Source of the DNA: Dietzia sp. JS16-p6b | Lineage (GTDB): Bacteria > Actinomycetota > Actinomycetes > Mycobacteriales > Mycobacteriaceae | Direction: 5' to 3' | DNA: 64,000 nucleotides | Assembly (NCBI RefSeq): GCF_003052165.1 | Contig: NZ_CP024869.1 | Span: 248,001 to 312,000 of the forward strand | Shown here: positions 1 to 8,902 of the stretch, one piece after another | Numbering within the stretch: the first letter of the stretch is position 1 | Layout of the letters: each line of letters opens with the position of its first letter | The notes under the pieces: generated by a model | The model's input: only the letters and a program-made list of their open reading frames with translations | Told to the model about the DNA's origin: nothing | Databases searched by the model: none | Program-made: the position numbers and the translations under genes

Positions 1-1
1 C

Positions 2-163
2 ACGCAGCTGGTGCTGGACGCGATCCCGGGCCGGGGGTCGGGTTTCAGCCTCGAGAACCCAACCGGGAGACGGTTCCTGTCCCGCGCCCGGACGTTCGAC
101 GCCGCCGAGCAGGAGGCGTTGGCGGCGTTCCCGCCGCGCACCGGGGCGGATCTCGAGGACTGA
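2..163 (+). CDS. C-terminal end of an unidentified protein (partial)
   Basis: An open frame runs in from the left edge and ends at a TGA at 161-163, leaving 53 residues. Its tail is Glu/Ala-rich and ends GADLED. Codon use, with G or C in most third positions, looks like real coding sequence. Too little remains to assign a family. The leaderless-type promoter of the next gene follows 50 bases later, so the two genes are probably transcribed separately. Confidence 0.5.
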   Translation, partial: TQLVLDAIPGRGSGFSLENPTGRRFLSRARTFDAAEQEALAAFPPRTGADLED

Positions 164-225
164 GATGCGCCGCCGCGGTCCCGGATTCACGCAGATGGGA
201 CGTGGTGCGGCGGTAGGATCCGACC

Positions 226-879
226 ATGGATACCGACCGTCCGGCAGCCGTTGATCCCCTCGACGCGGAGGTCGGGTTCCTCACGCCCGAACTGCGGTCC
301 GACCTGCTCGAACGGTGGAACGAACCGCAGCGCAGATACCACAACGAGACGCACCTGCGTGCGGTGCTGCGTGCGGTGGACGCGCTGGAGGCGTACGGGG
401 AGGCGTTCGACGGGACCGCGGTCCGACTGGCGGCCTGGTTCCACGCCGCCGTGTTCGACCCCACGGAGTCGGAGAACAACGCCAGGTCGGCCGAGTTCGC
501 CGAGTCCGCACTCGACCCCGCCGCGCCCGTCGACGAGGTGGCGCGCCTCGTGCGGCTCATGGGCGGGCACCGGGTCGAGCCCGGGGATCTCAACGGGGCG
601 GTCCTCTCGGACGCCGACCTCGCGGTCCTCGGGGCCGACCCGGAGACGTACGACGCCTACACGCAGGATGTCCGCCACGAGTTCGCGCACGTGCCGGGTG
701 AGCGGTTCGTCGCCGGGCGGATCGCCGCGCTCGAGGCGCTGCTCGAGCGCGGGTCGGTCTTCCTCACCAGGGCCGGCCGCGACGCCTGGGAGAAGCAGGC
801 GCACGCCAACCTGAACCGCGAACTCGGACTGCTCCGGGCCGGGCGGGCAGAGGCGGGTCAGAGCCCCGGGGGAGCGTAG
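226..879 (+). CDS. HD-superfamily metal-dependent phosphohydrolase-like protein
   Basis: A 217-residue soluble protein resembling the predicted HD-superfamily hydrolases of the COG4339 type. Visible motifs are RRYHNETHL near residue 38, WFHAAVFDP near residue 72 and a DADLAVLG segment near residue 125. These would supply the His/Asp metal ligands of an HD fold. The family is presumed to cleave phosphoester or nucleotide substrates, but the substrate is unknown. A TAGGAT hexamer at 214-219 lies 6 nt before the ATG and there is no ribosome binding site, which suggests a leaderless start. The 3' end overlaps the convergent downstream gene by 22 bases. Confidence 0.75.
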   Translation: MDTDRPAAVDPLDAEVGFLTPELRSDLLERWNEPQRRYHNETHLRAVLRAVDALEAYGEAFDGTAVRLAAWFHAAVFDPTESENNARSAEFAESALDPAAPVDEVARLVRLMGGHRVEPGDLNGAVLSDADLAVLGADPETYDAYTQDVRHEFAHVPGERFVAGRIAALEALLERGSVFLTRAGRDAWEKQAHANLNRELGLLRAGRAEAGQSPGGA

Positions 880-2423
880 GCGGCGCTGTGCTCGGCGGCG
901 CCGCCGGCGGACATGAGATCGGTGATGCGCCGGATGTCCGCCGCGCCGGGAAGGCCCCAGCCCGGGCGGTATCCGTAGATCTCCGCCAGAGTCGTCGACT
1001 CCCGGGTGCCGTTGGCCAGCTCCACGTCCTCGGGCCCGATCAGCGAGGGGTGGGGCACGCCGACCGCGCCCGAGACCTTGACGAGGTCGCGCCGCAACGA
1101 CCGGAGATAGGCCGCACACCGCACGGCCTTGTCCGTGGGGTCCACTCCGCGGGACAGCCACGGGTTCTGCGTGGCCACTCCGGTGGGGCAGCGATCGGTG
1201 TGGCACTTCTGGGCCTGGATGCAGCCGATGGAGAGCATGGCCTCGCGACCGACGGAGATCAGGTCCACCCCGAGTGCGAACGCGACCACCGCGTTCTCGG
1301 GGATCCCCAGCTTCCCCGAGCCCACGAACACCACGTCGTCGGTGAGACCGGCCTCAGCGAAGATCCGGTACACGCGGGAGAAGCCGAGCCGGAACGGGAG
1401 TGACACCGCGTCGGTGAAGACGAGGGGGGCGGCACCGGTGCCGCCCTCGCCGCCGTCGATGGTGATGAAGTCGACGCCGCGCTCCCGGGAGACCATCGCG
1501 GAGGCCAGCTGCTCCCAGAAGCGCAGCTCGCCGACCGCGGACTTGATCCCCACCGGCAGGCCGGTGCGTTCGGCGATCTCCTCCACCAGGTCGAGCATCG
1601 AGTCGACGTCGTGGAACGCCGTGTGCCGGGAGGGGCTCGCACACTCGCGGTCGGTGGGGATCCCGCGGATCCGCCCGATCTCCGCGGTGACCTTGGCGGC
1701 GGGCAGCAGACCGCCGAGCCCGGGTTTGGCACCCTGGCTGAGCTTGATCTCGATCGCCCTGATCGGATGCTTCTCGGCGAGGGCGACCACCGCGTCGAGG
1801 TCGAGCCTGCCGTCCGCGTCGCGGACCCCGAAGTAGGCGGTACCGATCTGGAACACCAGGTCCCCGCCCTTCTGGTGGTAGGGACTCAGCCCACCCTCAC
1901 CGGTGTTCTGCAGTGCCCCCGCGAGAGCGGCACCGCGGTTGAGGGCCTCGACAGCCGGGGCCGACAGGGCGCCGTAGCTCATCCCGGAGATCCACACCAG
2001 GGACTCCGGGCGGAACGCGCGGGCCCGGCCGCGGGCGGCGCCGAGGACCTTGGCGGTGGGCAACTGGAGTTGCTCCGCGGAGTGCGCGTGGGCGGAGACC
2101 GTCACCCCGGCGAACGTGCGCGGTTTGACGACCGGGTATCCGGTGAGGAACTCGACGTCGTTGTCCGTGCCGAAACCGAACGTCGTGGCCCGCCCCTCCG
2201 CCGACTCCCGGATCCAGTCCCGTTGGTCGCGGGTGAACGGCCGTTCCTCGTCGTTGCTCGCCACGATGTACTGGCGCAGTTCCGGGCCGATCGAGCTCAG
2301 GGCCATCCGCGCGTGACCGAGGACGGGGAAGGTCCGCAGGATCGGGTACCTGGTCTGCCGCAGGTCCGAGGCCGCGAGGGCCGCCACAATCGCGACGGGG
2401 GCGCCGAGGAGCCACTTGCGCAT
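858..2423 (-). CDS. FMN-binding glutamate synthase-family protein with N-terminal membrane anchor
   Basis: A 521-residue protein with one hydrophobic N-terminal segment (about residues 4-19) followed by the FMN/iron-sulfur synthase domain of the glutamate synthase large subunit (COG0069 type). Visible features are the SYGALS flavin-loop motif, KLSQGAKPGLGG, and a CX5CX4C cluster in CIQAQKCHTDRCPTG that corresponds to the 3Fe-4S ligands of GltB. There is no glutamine amidotransferase domain, so it is not a complete glutamate synthase. Family members are annotated as FMN-binding glutamate synthase family proteins, and their substrate is not settled. A full-length gltB lies 10 kb away. The start was placed at the ATG directly before the hydrophobic segment. 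Confidence 0.85.
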   Translation of the reverse strand: MRKWLLGAPVAIVAALAASDLRQTRYPILRTFPVLGHARMALSSIGPELRQYIVASNDEERPFTRDQRDWIRESAEGRATTFGFGTDNDVEFLTGYPVVKPRTFAGVTVSAHAHSAEQLQLPTAKVLGAARGRARAFRPESLVWISGMSYGALSAPAVEALNRGAALAGALQNTGEGGLSPYHQKGGDLVFQIGTAYFGVRDADGRLDLDAVVALAEKHPIRAIEIKLSQGAKPGLGGLLPAAKVTAEIGRIRGIPTDRECASPSRHTAFHDVDSMLDLVEEIAERTGLPVGIKSAVGELRFWEQLASAMVSRERGVDFITIDGGEGGTGAAPLVFTDAVSLPFRLGFSRVYRIFAEAGLTDDVVFVGSGKLGIPENAVVAFALGVDLISVGREAMLSIGCIQAQKCHTDRCPTGVATQNPWLSRGVDPTDKAVRCAAYLRSLRRDLVKVSGAVGVPHPSLIGPEDVELANGTRESTTLAEIYGYRPGWGLPGAADIRRITDLMSAGGAAEHSAAYAPPGL

Positions 2424-2576
2424 GTCGACCTCCGGGGTGAGTGGGTGCCCCCATCATGGACCACCTGCCGCCCGACGTGCCCGCGTCGGCGCCCGCGCCC
2501 GACTCCCTGCGGCCGGGCGCCTACAGTAGCCGCACCGGTGGGGGACACCGGAATCCTGGGCGAGAGGACCACACCG

Positions 2577-3392
2577 ATGAACCACCCGGAACAGGACGGC
2601 GACCTGCGTCCGCTCCCCCCTCCGCCCCCGGACGGGGCAGGGTTCTCCACCTCCCGCACGGTTCGGACGGGCGAGGTCGATCCCCGGCGCAGGGTGCGGC
2701 TGGACAGCATCGCCCGGTACCTCCAGGACGCGGCGGGCGACGATCTCGAGTTCACCGGTCACGTGCGGACCGACCCGTACTGGATCGTGCGGCGGACCGT
2801 CATCGACGTGATCGAACCGATCACCTGGCCGGCCACCGTTCACCTCGAGCGCTGGTGCTCGGGACTCTCCACACGGTGGGCGAACATGCGGGTGCGTCTG
2901 ACAGCGGAACACCGGGCCGGCCCCGACGACCCCGGGCCCCGGCCCGACGGGCTGGTGGAGACCGAGGCGTTCTGGATCAACGTCAGCGCCGACGGGGTGC
3001 CCGCCCGGATCAGCGACGAGGGGCTCGCCTCCCTCTCGGCCGCCACAGGGATCCACCGACTCCGATGGGCCGCCATGAACGCGCCGCTGCCCACCGGCTC
3101 CGCGACACGGGATCTACCGGAAGACCGGCCCCACATCCTCCGCAGCACGGACTTCGACATTCTCCAGCACCTCAACAACGCCGCCTACCTCGACGCCGTC
3201 GAGGACGAACTGCTGGGACACCAGGACCTGCTCCGGCACCGCCACCGCGTCGTGATCGAGTACTCCCACCCGGTGGTGCCGGGCTCGTCCATGATGATCC
3301 GGCGGAGACGGTCCGCACACCGGGTGGAGATGTGGATGCTGGTCGACGACCGCGTCGTGGCGAGCGTGTCGGTCACGGGCGGGTCCGGGTGA
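2577..3392 (+). CDS. Acyl-ACP thioesterase-family protein
   Basis: A 271-residue protein resembling the FatA-type acyl-ACP thioesterases of actinobacteria, with two hot-dog folds in tandem. The N-terminal half contains the segment RRRVRLDSIARYLQDAAGDD. The C-terminal half carries LQHLNNAAYLDAVEDEL, the Asn/His-containing stretch typical of the family. It should hydrolyse acyl thioesters to release fatty acids in the cytosol; the chain length cannot be predicted. A GAGAGG sequence lies a few bases upstream of the ATG. The gene stands alone between two genes on the opposite strand. Confidence 0.8.
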   Translation: MNHPEQDGDLRPLPPPPPDGAGFSTSRTVRTGEVDPRRRVRLDSIARYLQDAAGDDLEFTGHVRTDPYWIVRRTVIDVIEPITWPATVHLERWCSGLSTRWANMRVRLTAEHRAGPDDPGPRPDGLVETEAFWINVSADGVPARISDEGLASLSAATGIHRLRWAAMNAPLPTGSATRDLPEDRPHILRSTDFDILQHLNNAAYLDAVEDELLGHQDLLRHRHRVVIEYSHPVVPGSSMMIRRRRSAHRVEMWMLVDDRVVASVSVTGGSG

Positions 3393-3419
3393 ACACCGCC
3401 CCCGGGCCGGACGCGCGCG

Positions 3420-4541
3420 TCAGGGCAGGATGCGCGAGACGACCTCGGCGGCAACGTCCTCCAACAGGGGGCCCGCATTGGCCATCGACCTGGCGAGGTC
3501 CGGCTCCCGTTCGGTGAGGGCGGCCGCGGCCGCGAACCCGGCCTCCGCTACCCGGTCGGCACCCAGGTCCAGCCGGCCACACACGGCCACCACGGGTACG
3601 GCGTGTGAGCGACACAGTGCCGCCACGCCCATCGGGGTCTTGCCGTGCATCGTCTGGTCGTCGAGCCGGCCCTCGCCGGTCACCACCAGGTCGGCGGCGG
3701 AGACCACGTCTTCGAGTCCGGTCAGGGTCCCGAGGACCTCGAACCCCGGGTCCAGGGACGCCTCGAGGAGCTCGCGGGCAGCGAAGCCCACGCCCCCGGC
3801 CGCCCCGGAGCCCGGCGCGTCCGGGTCCACAGCGAGTCCCTGGTCGCGCAGTACCTCGACCAGACGGGCCAGCCCCGCCTCGAGTTCCTCGATCTGACCG
3901 GCGGAGGCACCCTTCTGCGGACCGTAGACGCGGGCCGCGCCCAGCGGCCCGAGCAGGGGGTTGTCGACGTCGCAGGCGACCAGGATGCGTGAGGCGCGGA
4001 CCGCGGGGTCGAGGCCGTCCAGGTCCACGCGGTCCAGGTCGACCAGAGCGCCCCCACCGTCGGGGAGTTCGGCGCCCGAGGAGTCGAGGAAGCGGGCGCC
4101 CAACGCCGAGAGCATTCCCGTGCCACCGTCCGTGGAGGCGCTGCCCCCGATGCCGAGGTGGATGTTGCCGCGACCCGAGCCGAGCGCGGCCAGCAGCACC
4201 TCGCCCACGCCGCGGCTCGACGATTCGAGGGGCCGCATCCGGCCCCCGGGTAGGCGGAGTAGCCCACAGGCGTCGGCCATCTCCACGAAGGCGGTGTCCG
4301 GGTCGATCGCGGCGAAGGAGGTCTCGACGGCCTCGCCGGTGGGGCCGGACGCGGTCACGCGTACTTCCCGGGCGCCGCCGGCCACCATCACCTCGAGGCT
4401 GCCACCGCCCCCGTCGGCGACCGGCCTCACCACGACGTCGGTCTCCGGGTGGGCGCGGCGTGCACCCGCGGCAGCGTGGTGGCATGCCTCGATAGCGGTG
4501 AGAGAGCCCTTGAAGGCCCCGCATGCCACGACGATCGTCAC
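3420..4541 (-). CDS. glxK: Glycerate kinase
   Basis: A 373-residue protein of the GlxK/GarK glycerate 2-kinase family, which phosphorylates D-glycerate with ATP and feeds it into glycolysis. It opens with MTIVVACGAFKGSLTA, matching the family's usual N-terminus. It also has PVADGGGGSLE, the GIGGSASTDGG glycine-rich loop and VTGEGRLDDQTMHGKTP. I placed the start at a GTG because an AATGAT hexamer lies 6 nt upstream and the N-terminus then aligns with the family. ATG codons at 4559 and 4574 are alternatives that add 6 or 11 residues. The terminator at 4578-4624 separates it from the gene upstream. Confidence 0.9.
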   Translation of the reverse strand: MTIVVACGAFKGSLTAIEACHHAAAGARRAHPETDVVVRPVADGGGGSLEVMVAGGAREVRVTASGPTGEAVETSFAAIDPDTAFVEMADACGLLRLPGGRMRPLESSSRGVGEVLLAALGSGRGNIHLGIGGSASTDGGTGMLSALGARFLDSSGAELPDGGGALVDLDRVDLDGLDPAVRASRILVACDVDNPLLGPLGAARVYGPQKGASAGQIEELEAGLARLVEVLRDQGLAVDPDAPGSGAAGGVGFAARELLEASLDPGFEVLGTLTGLEDVVSAADLVVTGEGRLDDQTMHGKTPMGVAALCRSHAVPVVAVCGRLDLGADRVAEAGFAAAAALTEREPDLARSMANAGPLLEDVAAEVVSRILP

Positions 4542-4577
4542 CACTGCATCATTCCCCATCGTGTCAGCGGACACACG

Positions 4578-4624
4578 ACGGCCCGGGGTCGTGACCCCCG
4601 GTGGGAGTCACGACCCCGGGCCGT
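4578..4624 (-). terminator. Strong hairpin terminator after the GSL-repeat gene
   Basis: A perfect 18-bp inverted repeat pairs bases 4578-4595 with 4607-4624 around an 11-nt loop. It lies just beyond the stop of the minus-strand gene ending at 4659 and before the glycerate kinase start. No U-tract follows, as is common in high-GC actinobacteria. It probably insulates the exported-protein gene from glxK. Confidence 0.75.
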
Positions 4625-4658
4625 GGGGGTGCATCCGGGGTGACCGGATGCGGCGGTG

Positions 4659-5315
4659 TCAGCCCAGCGAGCCGGCGAACAGCCCGGCGTCGACGCCGAG
4701 GTCCGCACCGGCCTCGGCGCCGGAGCTCAGCCCGGCGAGCTCGCCGGTGAGCGAGCCGGTGTCCGTGTCGGTGCCCTCGTCGGCGGAGCCGGTGAGCGAG
4801 CCGGTGTCCGTGTCGGTGCCCTCGTCGGCGGAGCCGGTGAGCGAGCCGGTGTCCGTGTCGGTGCCCTCGTCGGCGGAGCCGGTGAGCGAGCCGGTGTCCG
4901 TGTCGGTGCCCTCGTCAGCGGAGCCGGTCAGCGAACCGGTGTCCAGCGAGCCCGTGCCCGCATCGGCGGCGCCGCCGTCGATCAGGGCGCTGCCGGTGTT
5001 GGGCGAGACGCCGAGGCTGCCGAGCTCGACCGAGCCCGGGTTGGAAGCCTCGGCATCGAGGTTCAGGTTGAAGGCGAGGCTTCCCAGGTCCACGGCGAGG
5101 TCGGTGCCGAGTCCGAGGTCGCCGAGGCTGCCGTCCTCACCCGCGATCTCCGTGAGGCTGCCGGTGTCGCCCGCGAGTCCCTCGAGGCTCCCGGACGGTG
5201 CCTCCTGCGCGGCCGCGAGGCCGGGGAACGCGATGGCGGCACCCAGTCCGAACGCGCCGACGGCGGCGATCTTGGCGGTGGTGCGGTTGGTGGTCTTCCG
5301 GTGGGTGTTCGTCAT
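4659..5315 (-). CDS. Exported Gly-Ser-Leu/Thr repeat protein (GSL family, member A)
   Basis: A 218-residue protein with a signal peptide: a basic start (MTNTHRKTTNRTTAK), a hydrophobic core, and a likely cut after FPGLAAAQ near residue 29. The mature part is acidic and low-complexity, rich in Gly, Ser, Asp and Thr, with scattered GSL triplets. Residues 131-190 are four exact-looking copies of a 15-residue unit containing GSLTGSADEGTD. There is no catalytic motif, membrane anchor or sorting signal, so it should be secreted or loosely wall-bound. The start was placed at an ATG with GGGAG ten bases upstream. Function is unrecognised. It resembles the proteins at 10414 and 31752 in composition and signal peptide. 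Confidence 0.75.
   Translation of the reverse strand: MTNTHRKTTNRTTAKIAAVGAFGLGAAIAFPGLAAAQEAPSGSLEGLAGDTGSLTEIAGEDGSLGDLGLGTDLAVDLGSLAFNLNLDAEASNPGSVELGSLGVSPNTGSALIDGGAADAGTGSLDTGSLTGSADEGTDTDTGSLTGSADEGTDTDTGSLTGSADEGTDTDTGSLTGSADEGTDTDTGSLTGELAGLSSGAEAGADLGVDAGLFAGSLG
4746..4925. repeat. Four tandem 45-bp repeats inside the GSL gene
   Basis: The unit begins at 4746, 4791, 4836 and 4881. The copies are nearly identical, the last differing by one base. A degenerate fifth copy starts at 4926. The 45-bp period keeps the frame and encodes three pentapeptide-sized blocks, so copy number can change by slippage without breaking the gene. Confidence 0.9.
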
Positions 5316-5540
5316 GTAATGAACAGCTCCCATCTTCATTGACCCCGATGGCTCTCATCGCGGACACCTCGACCAGAGCGAGATGCGTCGGTGACCCTAC
5401 AAGCGGACTCCGGCCCTGTCAGGGGGTCAAATGCTGAGTGTTCCTTGAGGTAACACTTCGGTCATCGGTCGCGAGGGGTCGTGGTCACCCGTATCCCCGA
5501 CTCGGCGGCGGGCCGCGTCGCACCTGCCTAGGCTGGCGTT

Positions 5541-7043
5541 ATGGCCACGCCTGCGCATTCGGACCCGACATCGGGAGCGCCGCCTGGCGTCGTGGAGACG
5601 CACAGTGCTCTCATCGTGCTCTATGGTGACCAGGCTCACAAAGTGCGCAAACCGATCGACCTCGGTTTCCTCGACAACACCACGGTCCGGGCCCGCGCCG
5701 AGCAGAGTCGGCGGGAGGTCGAGCTCAACAGTCGCATGGCGCCGGACGTCTACGACGGCGTGCTCGAGGTCCGCGATCCCGAGGGCGAGGTGATCGACCA
5801 CGTGGTCAGGATGCGTCGTCTCCCCGCCGACCGGAGCCTGGAGTCGCTGGTGCGGTCACGGGTCTCGGGCATCGGACGGGCCGGCGATCCGGATCTCGTG
5901 GTGGGCGTGCGGGAGGTGGGCCGGCAACTCGCCCGTCTGCACGCCGCGAGCCCCCGCTCCGGGCAGATCGAGGCCATGGGCACGGCGGACGCCGTGGCCG
6001 GTCTGTGGGGGGAGTCGATCGCACACCTGCGCCGTCTGAGCGTGGGCGAGGACGCACCGGAGATCGTCGACGACCTCGAGTGGCTCGCGGGGGAGTACCT
6101 GCGCGGACGGCGCCGGCTCCTACGGGCACGCGTGGACGCAGGCCGGGTGGTCGACGGCCACGGGGACCTGCTCGCGGCCGACATCTACCTCGAGGACGAC
6201 GGGCCGCGTGTGATCGACTGTCTCGAGTTCGACGACCGGCTCAGGTTCGGGGACGCCATGCTCGACGCCGGGTTCCTGGCCATGGACCTCGACAGGGCGG
6301 GGGCACGGGACCTCGCGGAGGCCTTCCTCCGGGCGTACCGGGACTTCTCCGGTGATGACGCCCCGCCCTCCCTCGTCCATCACTACATCGGGTACCGCGC
6401 GGTCGTGCGGTCCAAGGTCACCGCCATCCGCGCCGACCAGACCGGGAGCGGAGGTGCGCATGCTCGGCACGCCCTGGAACTGGCGGATCAGGGAGTAGAC
6501 GCCCTCTTGCGCGGCCGCGTCAGGTTGGTCCTCGTGGGAGGGGTGTCCGGGTCGGGCAAGTCCACGCTGGCCGTGCCACTGGCGGCGGCGTTGAAGGCCG
6601 AGGTCCTGCGGTCGGATGACCTGCGCGCCGCCGGCCCGGCCGACCGGCGGTACTCGGCGGCGGCGGTCGCCGCAGTCTACGGCCGGATGCTCGATCGGGC
6701 CGGGCAGCTGCTCGCGTTGGGGCGCAGCGTCGTCCTCGACGCGACCTGGCTGAACCCTCGTCGCCGCGCGGAGGCGGAGACCGTCGCCGCCGATGCACGC
6801 GCCGAGCTCGTGGAGGTCGCCTGCACGGCTCCGCACGAGGAACTGGTCCGGCGGATCGAGCAGCGGCGACGCATCGGGTCCGATCCGTCGGAGGCGACCG
6901 TGTCGGTGCTCGCGCGACAACTCGCGGACCGGGCGCCCTGGCCCGACGCGATCGAGGTGGACACCACCGACCTCGATGTCCGCTCCCTCGAGGCCGTACG
7001 GGAGTGGGCGGCGCGGAACCTGGGCCCCCTGCCCTGGGCCTAG
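5541..7043 (+). CDS. Aminoglycoside phosphotransferase-like / P-loop kinase fusion protein
   Basis: A 500-residue two-domain protein. The first 310 residues resemble the phosphotransferase (APH) kinase fold, with HGDLLAADIYLEDDGPRVID as the catalytic and metal loop region. The C-terminal 180 residues are an AAA/zeta-toxin-like P-loop kinase domain with Walker A GGVSGSGKST near residue 332. This matches the COG2187/COG0645 fusion proteins found widely in bacteria, whose substrate is unknown. There is no reason to assume antibiotic resistance. TAGGCT at 5529-5534 lies 6 nt before the ATG, indicating a leaderless start. Confidence 0.85.
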   Translation: MATPAHSDPTSGAPPGVVETHSALIVLYGDQAHKVRKPIDLGFLDNTTVRARAEQSRREVELNSRMAPDVYDGVLEVRDPEGEVIDHVVRMRRLPADRSLESLVRSRVSGIGRAGDPDLVVGVREVGRQLARLHAASPRSGQIEAMGTADAVAGLWGESIAHLRRLSVGEDAPEIVDDLEWLAGEYLRGRRRLLRARVDAGRVVDGHGDLLAADIYLEDDGPRVIDCLEFDDRLRFGDAMLDAGFLAMDLDRAGARDLAEAFLRAYRDFSGDDAPPSLVHHYIGYRAVVRSKVTAIRADQTGSGGAHARHALELADQGVDALLRGRVRLVLVGGVSGSGKSTLAVPLAAALKAEVLRSDDLRAAGPADRRYSAAAVAAVYGRMLDRAGQLLALGRSVVLDATWLNPRRRAEAETVAADARAELVEVACTAPHEELVRRIEQRRRIGSDPSEATVSVLARQLADRAPWPDAIEVDTTDLDVRSLEAVREWAARNLGPLPWA

Positions 7044-7071
7044 CGGGCTGGTCGCACCCGCCGGCGGCGGG

Positions 7072-8235
7072 TCACCCCGGCCCGGACGCCCCCGGCGGTC
7101 GGGGGATGGAGCCCACGAACTGCATCGATCGGTACGGCCAACCGGCGGGGCCCGCGGCCGAGTCGTGGGTGTTCCACTGGCTCACCACGAGGTGCCACTC
7201 CTCCGGAGTGGACCCGGGGACGGGGCAACCGCAGTAGAGCTGGGCGACCCGCGCCGGGCCGGCGGTCGGATCAGATCCGTCGGATTCGTCGCCCCAGGCA
7301 CACCCGTGCAGGAGCGTCGTGTGGGCGGTCACCGAGCGGTCCAGGAGGTCCACTCCGATGTGCGCGAAAGTGAGGCAGTCGATCCGGTAGTGCTCCGCGT
7401 CGAAGTAGGTCAGGGTCCAGAAGTCCTCGCACCGCCGCAGGTACATCTCGCCGATACGGCCCGGCAGCACGATGGTGGTGGGGTTGCCCCAGGCCCATGC
7501 CCCGTCTCGGAAACCCCACGACTGCCATCCGTTGACGCCGGGGTCGGCCAGGTCCTCCTCGCGGACCCGCATCAGGATGACCCCCTTGTCCCGCTGGAAA
7601 CCGGTCGACAGCACGTAGACGAATCCGTCCCCGCCCGACTCCCAGGTCCACAGCTGACGGTGCCCGCCCTCGAGCAGGGGGGAGAACGTGACGCCGGTCG
7701 GCTCCCAGGTGTCGCCGTCGTCGACGGAGCGGTGGATCTCGGTCCGCGTGACCGTCCCGAGACCCTCGTTGACCATCACCTGGAGATACATGGTGTCACC
7801 GAGGGTGAGGACATCACCGGGCAGGACAGTGGAGCAGCCGCGCCCGTGGACGTAGTCGACGAGCTGACCCGCGTAGTCCGGTGGGCCGGGGCCGGCCGCA
7901 CCCGTCCACACCAGGCCACCGGACGCATCGATGTCGTCCGCGAACAGGCCGACGGGGGATCTCCAGTCCGGATTCCCCGGCCCGGGCCGCTCGTCGGTGG
8001 TGGGAGTGCACTGCGCGATCCCGGGGTGGGGCCGACCCACGTGGGGGGCACCCACCCCCGCCCCCGCGAAGGTGTCGCCGAACACGGCGAGCAGGCGCCC
8101 GGAGGGTGTCCGGGCCGTGATCCCCAGATCGGTGCCCTCCATCCCGAACGCCGTGGTGATACCCGGCCCGGTGAGGTCGCGGACCTTTCGGGTGCGGGTC
8201 TGCGGGGTGCGGGTCGGCGGGCGTGAGTCCGTCAT
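7072..8235 (-). CDS. DUF4185 domain-containing protein
   Basis: A 387-residue protein resembling the DUF4185 family, probably a beta-propeller related to glycoside-binding folds. It has the family's opening pattern, LGITARTPSGRLLAVFGDTF near residue 48, and repeated aromatic strands such as WESGGDGFVYVLSTGF. No signal peptide is visible with this start, although mycobacterial relatives are often exported. A role in polysaccharide or envelope processing is only inference. A TAGCGT hexamer 7 nt before the ATG suggests a leaderless mRNA divergent from the next gene. Confidence 0.75.
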   Translation of the reverse strand: MTDSRPPTRTPQTRTRKVRDLTGPGITTAFGMEGTDLGITARTPSGRLLAVFGDTFAGAGVGAPHVGRPHPGIAQCTPTTDERPGPGNPDWRSPVGLFADDIDASGGLVWTGAAGPGPPDYAGQLVDYVHGRGCSTVLPGDVLTLGDTMYLQVMVNEGLGTVTRTEIHRSVDDGDTWEPTGVTFSPLLEGGHRQLWTWESGGDGFVYVLSTGFQRDKGVILMRVREEDLADPGVNGWQSWGFRDGAWAWGNPTTIVLPGRIGEMYLRRCEDFWTLTYFDAEHYRIDCLTFAHIGVDLLDRSVTAHTTLLHGCAWGDESDGSDPTAGPARVAQLYCGCPVPGSTPEEWHLVVSQWNTHDSAAGPAGWPYRSMQFVGSIPRPPGASGPG

Positions 8236-8344
8236 GGCACCGACGCTACCGCCACCCGCGACGACCGGAGAGCCGATCGTGGACGCATCACAATTCGGTC
8301 AATGCGCGGGCGAACCCGGAACGCGGACGCGTATGGTCGTGCGC

Positions 8345-8860
8345 GTGACACACCCCTTCGCACGAGCGGGGCGCGAGATCGTCCCCGGCCACTGGTTCGG
8401 CCCCGTGGCCGTCGTGGCAGTCGGGTGTGCGCTCGCGTGGATCATCGTGGGTTTCGGTCACGGAGCCGCACCGGCGCTGCTGGTGTTGGCCCTCACCACC
8501 GTGGTGGCACTGTGGAACTCTCCGCTCAGGATGACCGGTCACGAGCCCCTTCAGTCGGTGCGCAGCGCCTGCACCGAGCACGCCGTGGTGGTCCTGTGGC
8601 GCCCCGGGTGTCCGTACTCCTCCGCACTGCGGCGGCGCGCCGCGCGGGAGGGCCTCGAGGTGCACTGGGTGAACATCTGGCGGGACGAGGACGCCTACGA
8701 GCTCTGCCGCAGCATCAACATGGGCTCGGAGGAGACGCCGACCGCGATGCTGCTCGACCCGGCGCTCTCCGGCCCCGTCGTCATCCCGGCCTCCGTGCCG
8801 GGCATCCGAGAGGCCACCGCGGCCAGGCTCCCCCGGGGCCGGGCGCGTCGCGCGATCTAG
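8345..8860 (+). CDS. Membrane-anchored monothiol glutaredoxin-like protein
   Basis: A 171-residue protein with two hydrophobic helices near the N-terminus (about residues 18-35 and 40-56) and a C-terminal thioredoxin-fold segment. The fold contains WRPGCPYSSALR near residue 87, a CPYS active site with a single resolving-type Cys, plus EETPTAMLLDP as the cis-Pro region. It is likely a thiol-disulfide protein attached to the membrane; its partner is unknown. A GTG start was chosen because TATGGT at 8332-8337 lies 7 nt upstream. An in-frame ATG at 8333 is possible but overlaps that hexamer. Confidence 0.7.
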   Translation: MTHPFARAGREIVPGHWFGPVAVVAVGCALAWIIVGFGHGAAPALLVLALTTVVALWNSPLRMTGHEPLQSVRSACTEHAVVVLWRPGCPYSSALRRRAAREGLEVHWVNIWRDEDAYELCRSINMGSEETPTAMLLDPALSGPVVIPASVPGIREATAARLPRGRARRAI

Positions 8861-8902
8861 TCGACGGCCCCCGTTCCCGGCCGACGGCGCCCTGGTTCGG
8901 TC

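Noticed and set aside
5541-7043. Aminoglycoside resistance gene
   Set aside because: The phosphotransferase-like half is fused to a P-loop kinase, a common housekeeping-type fusion not known as a resistance determinant.
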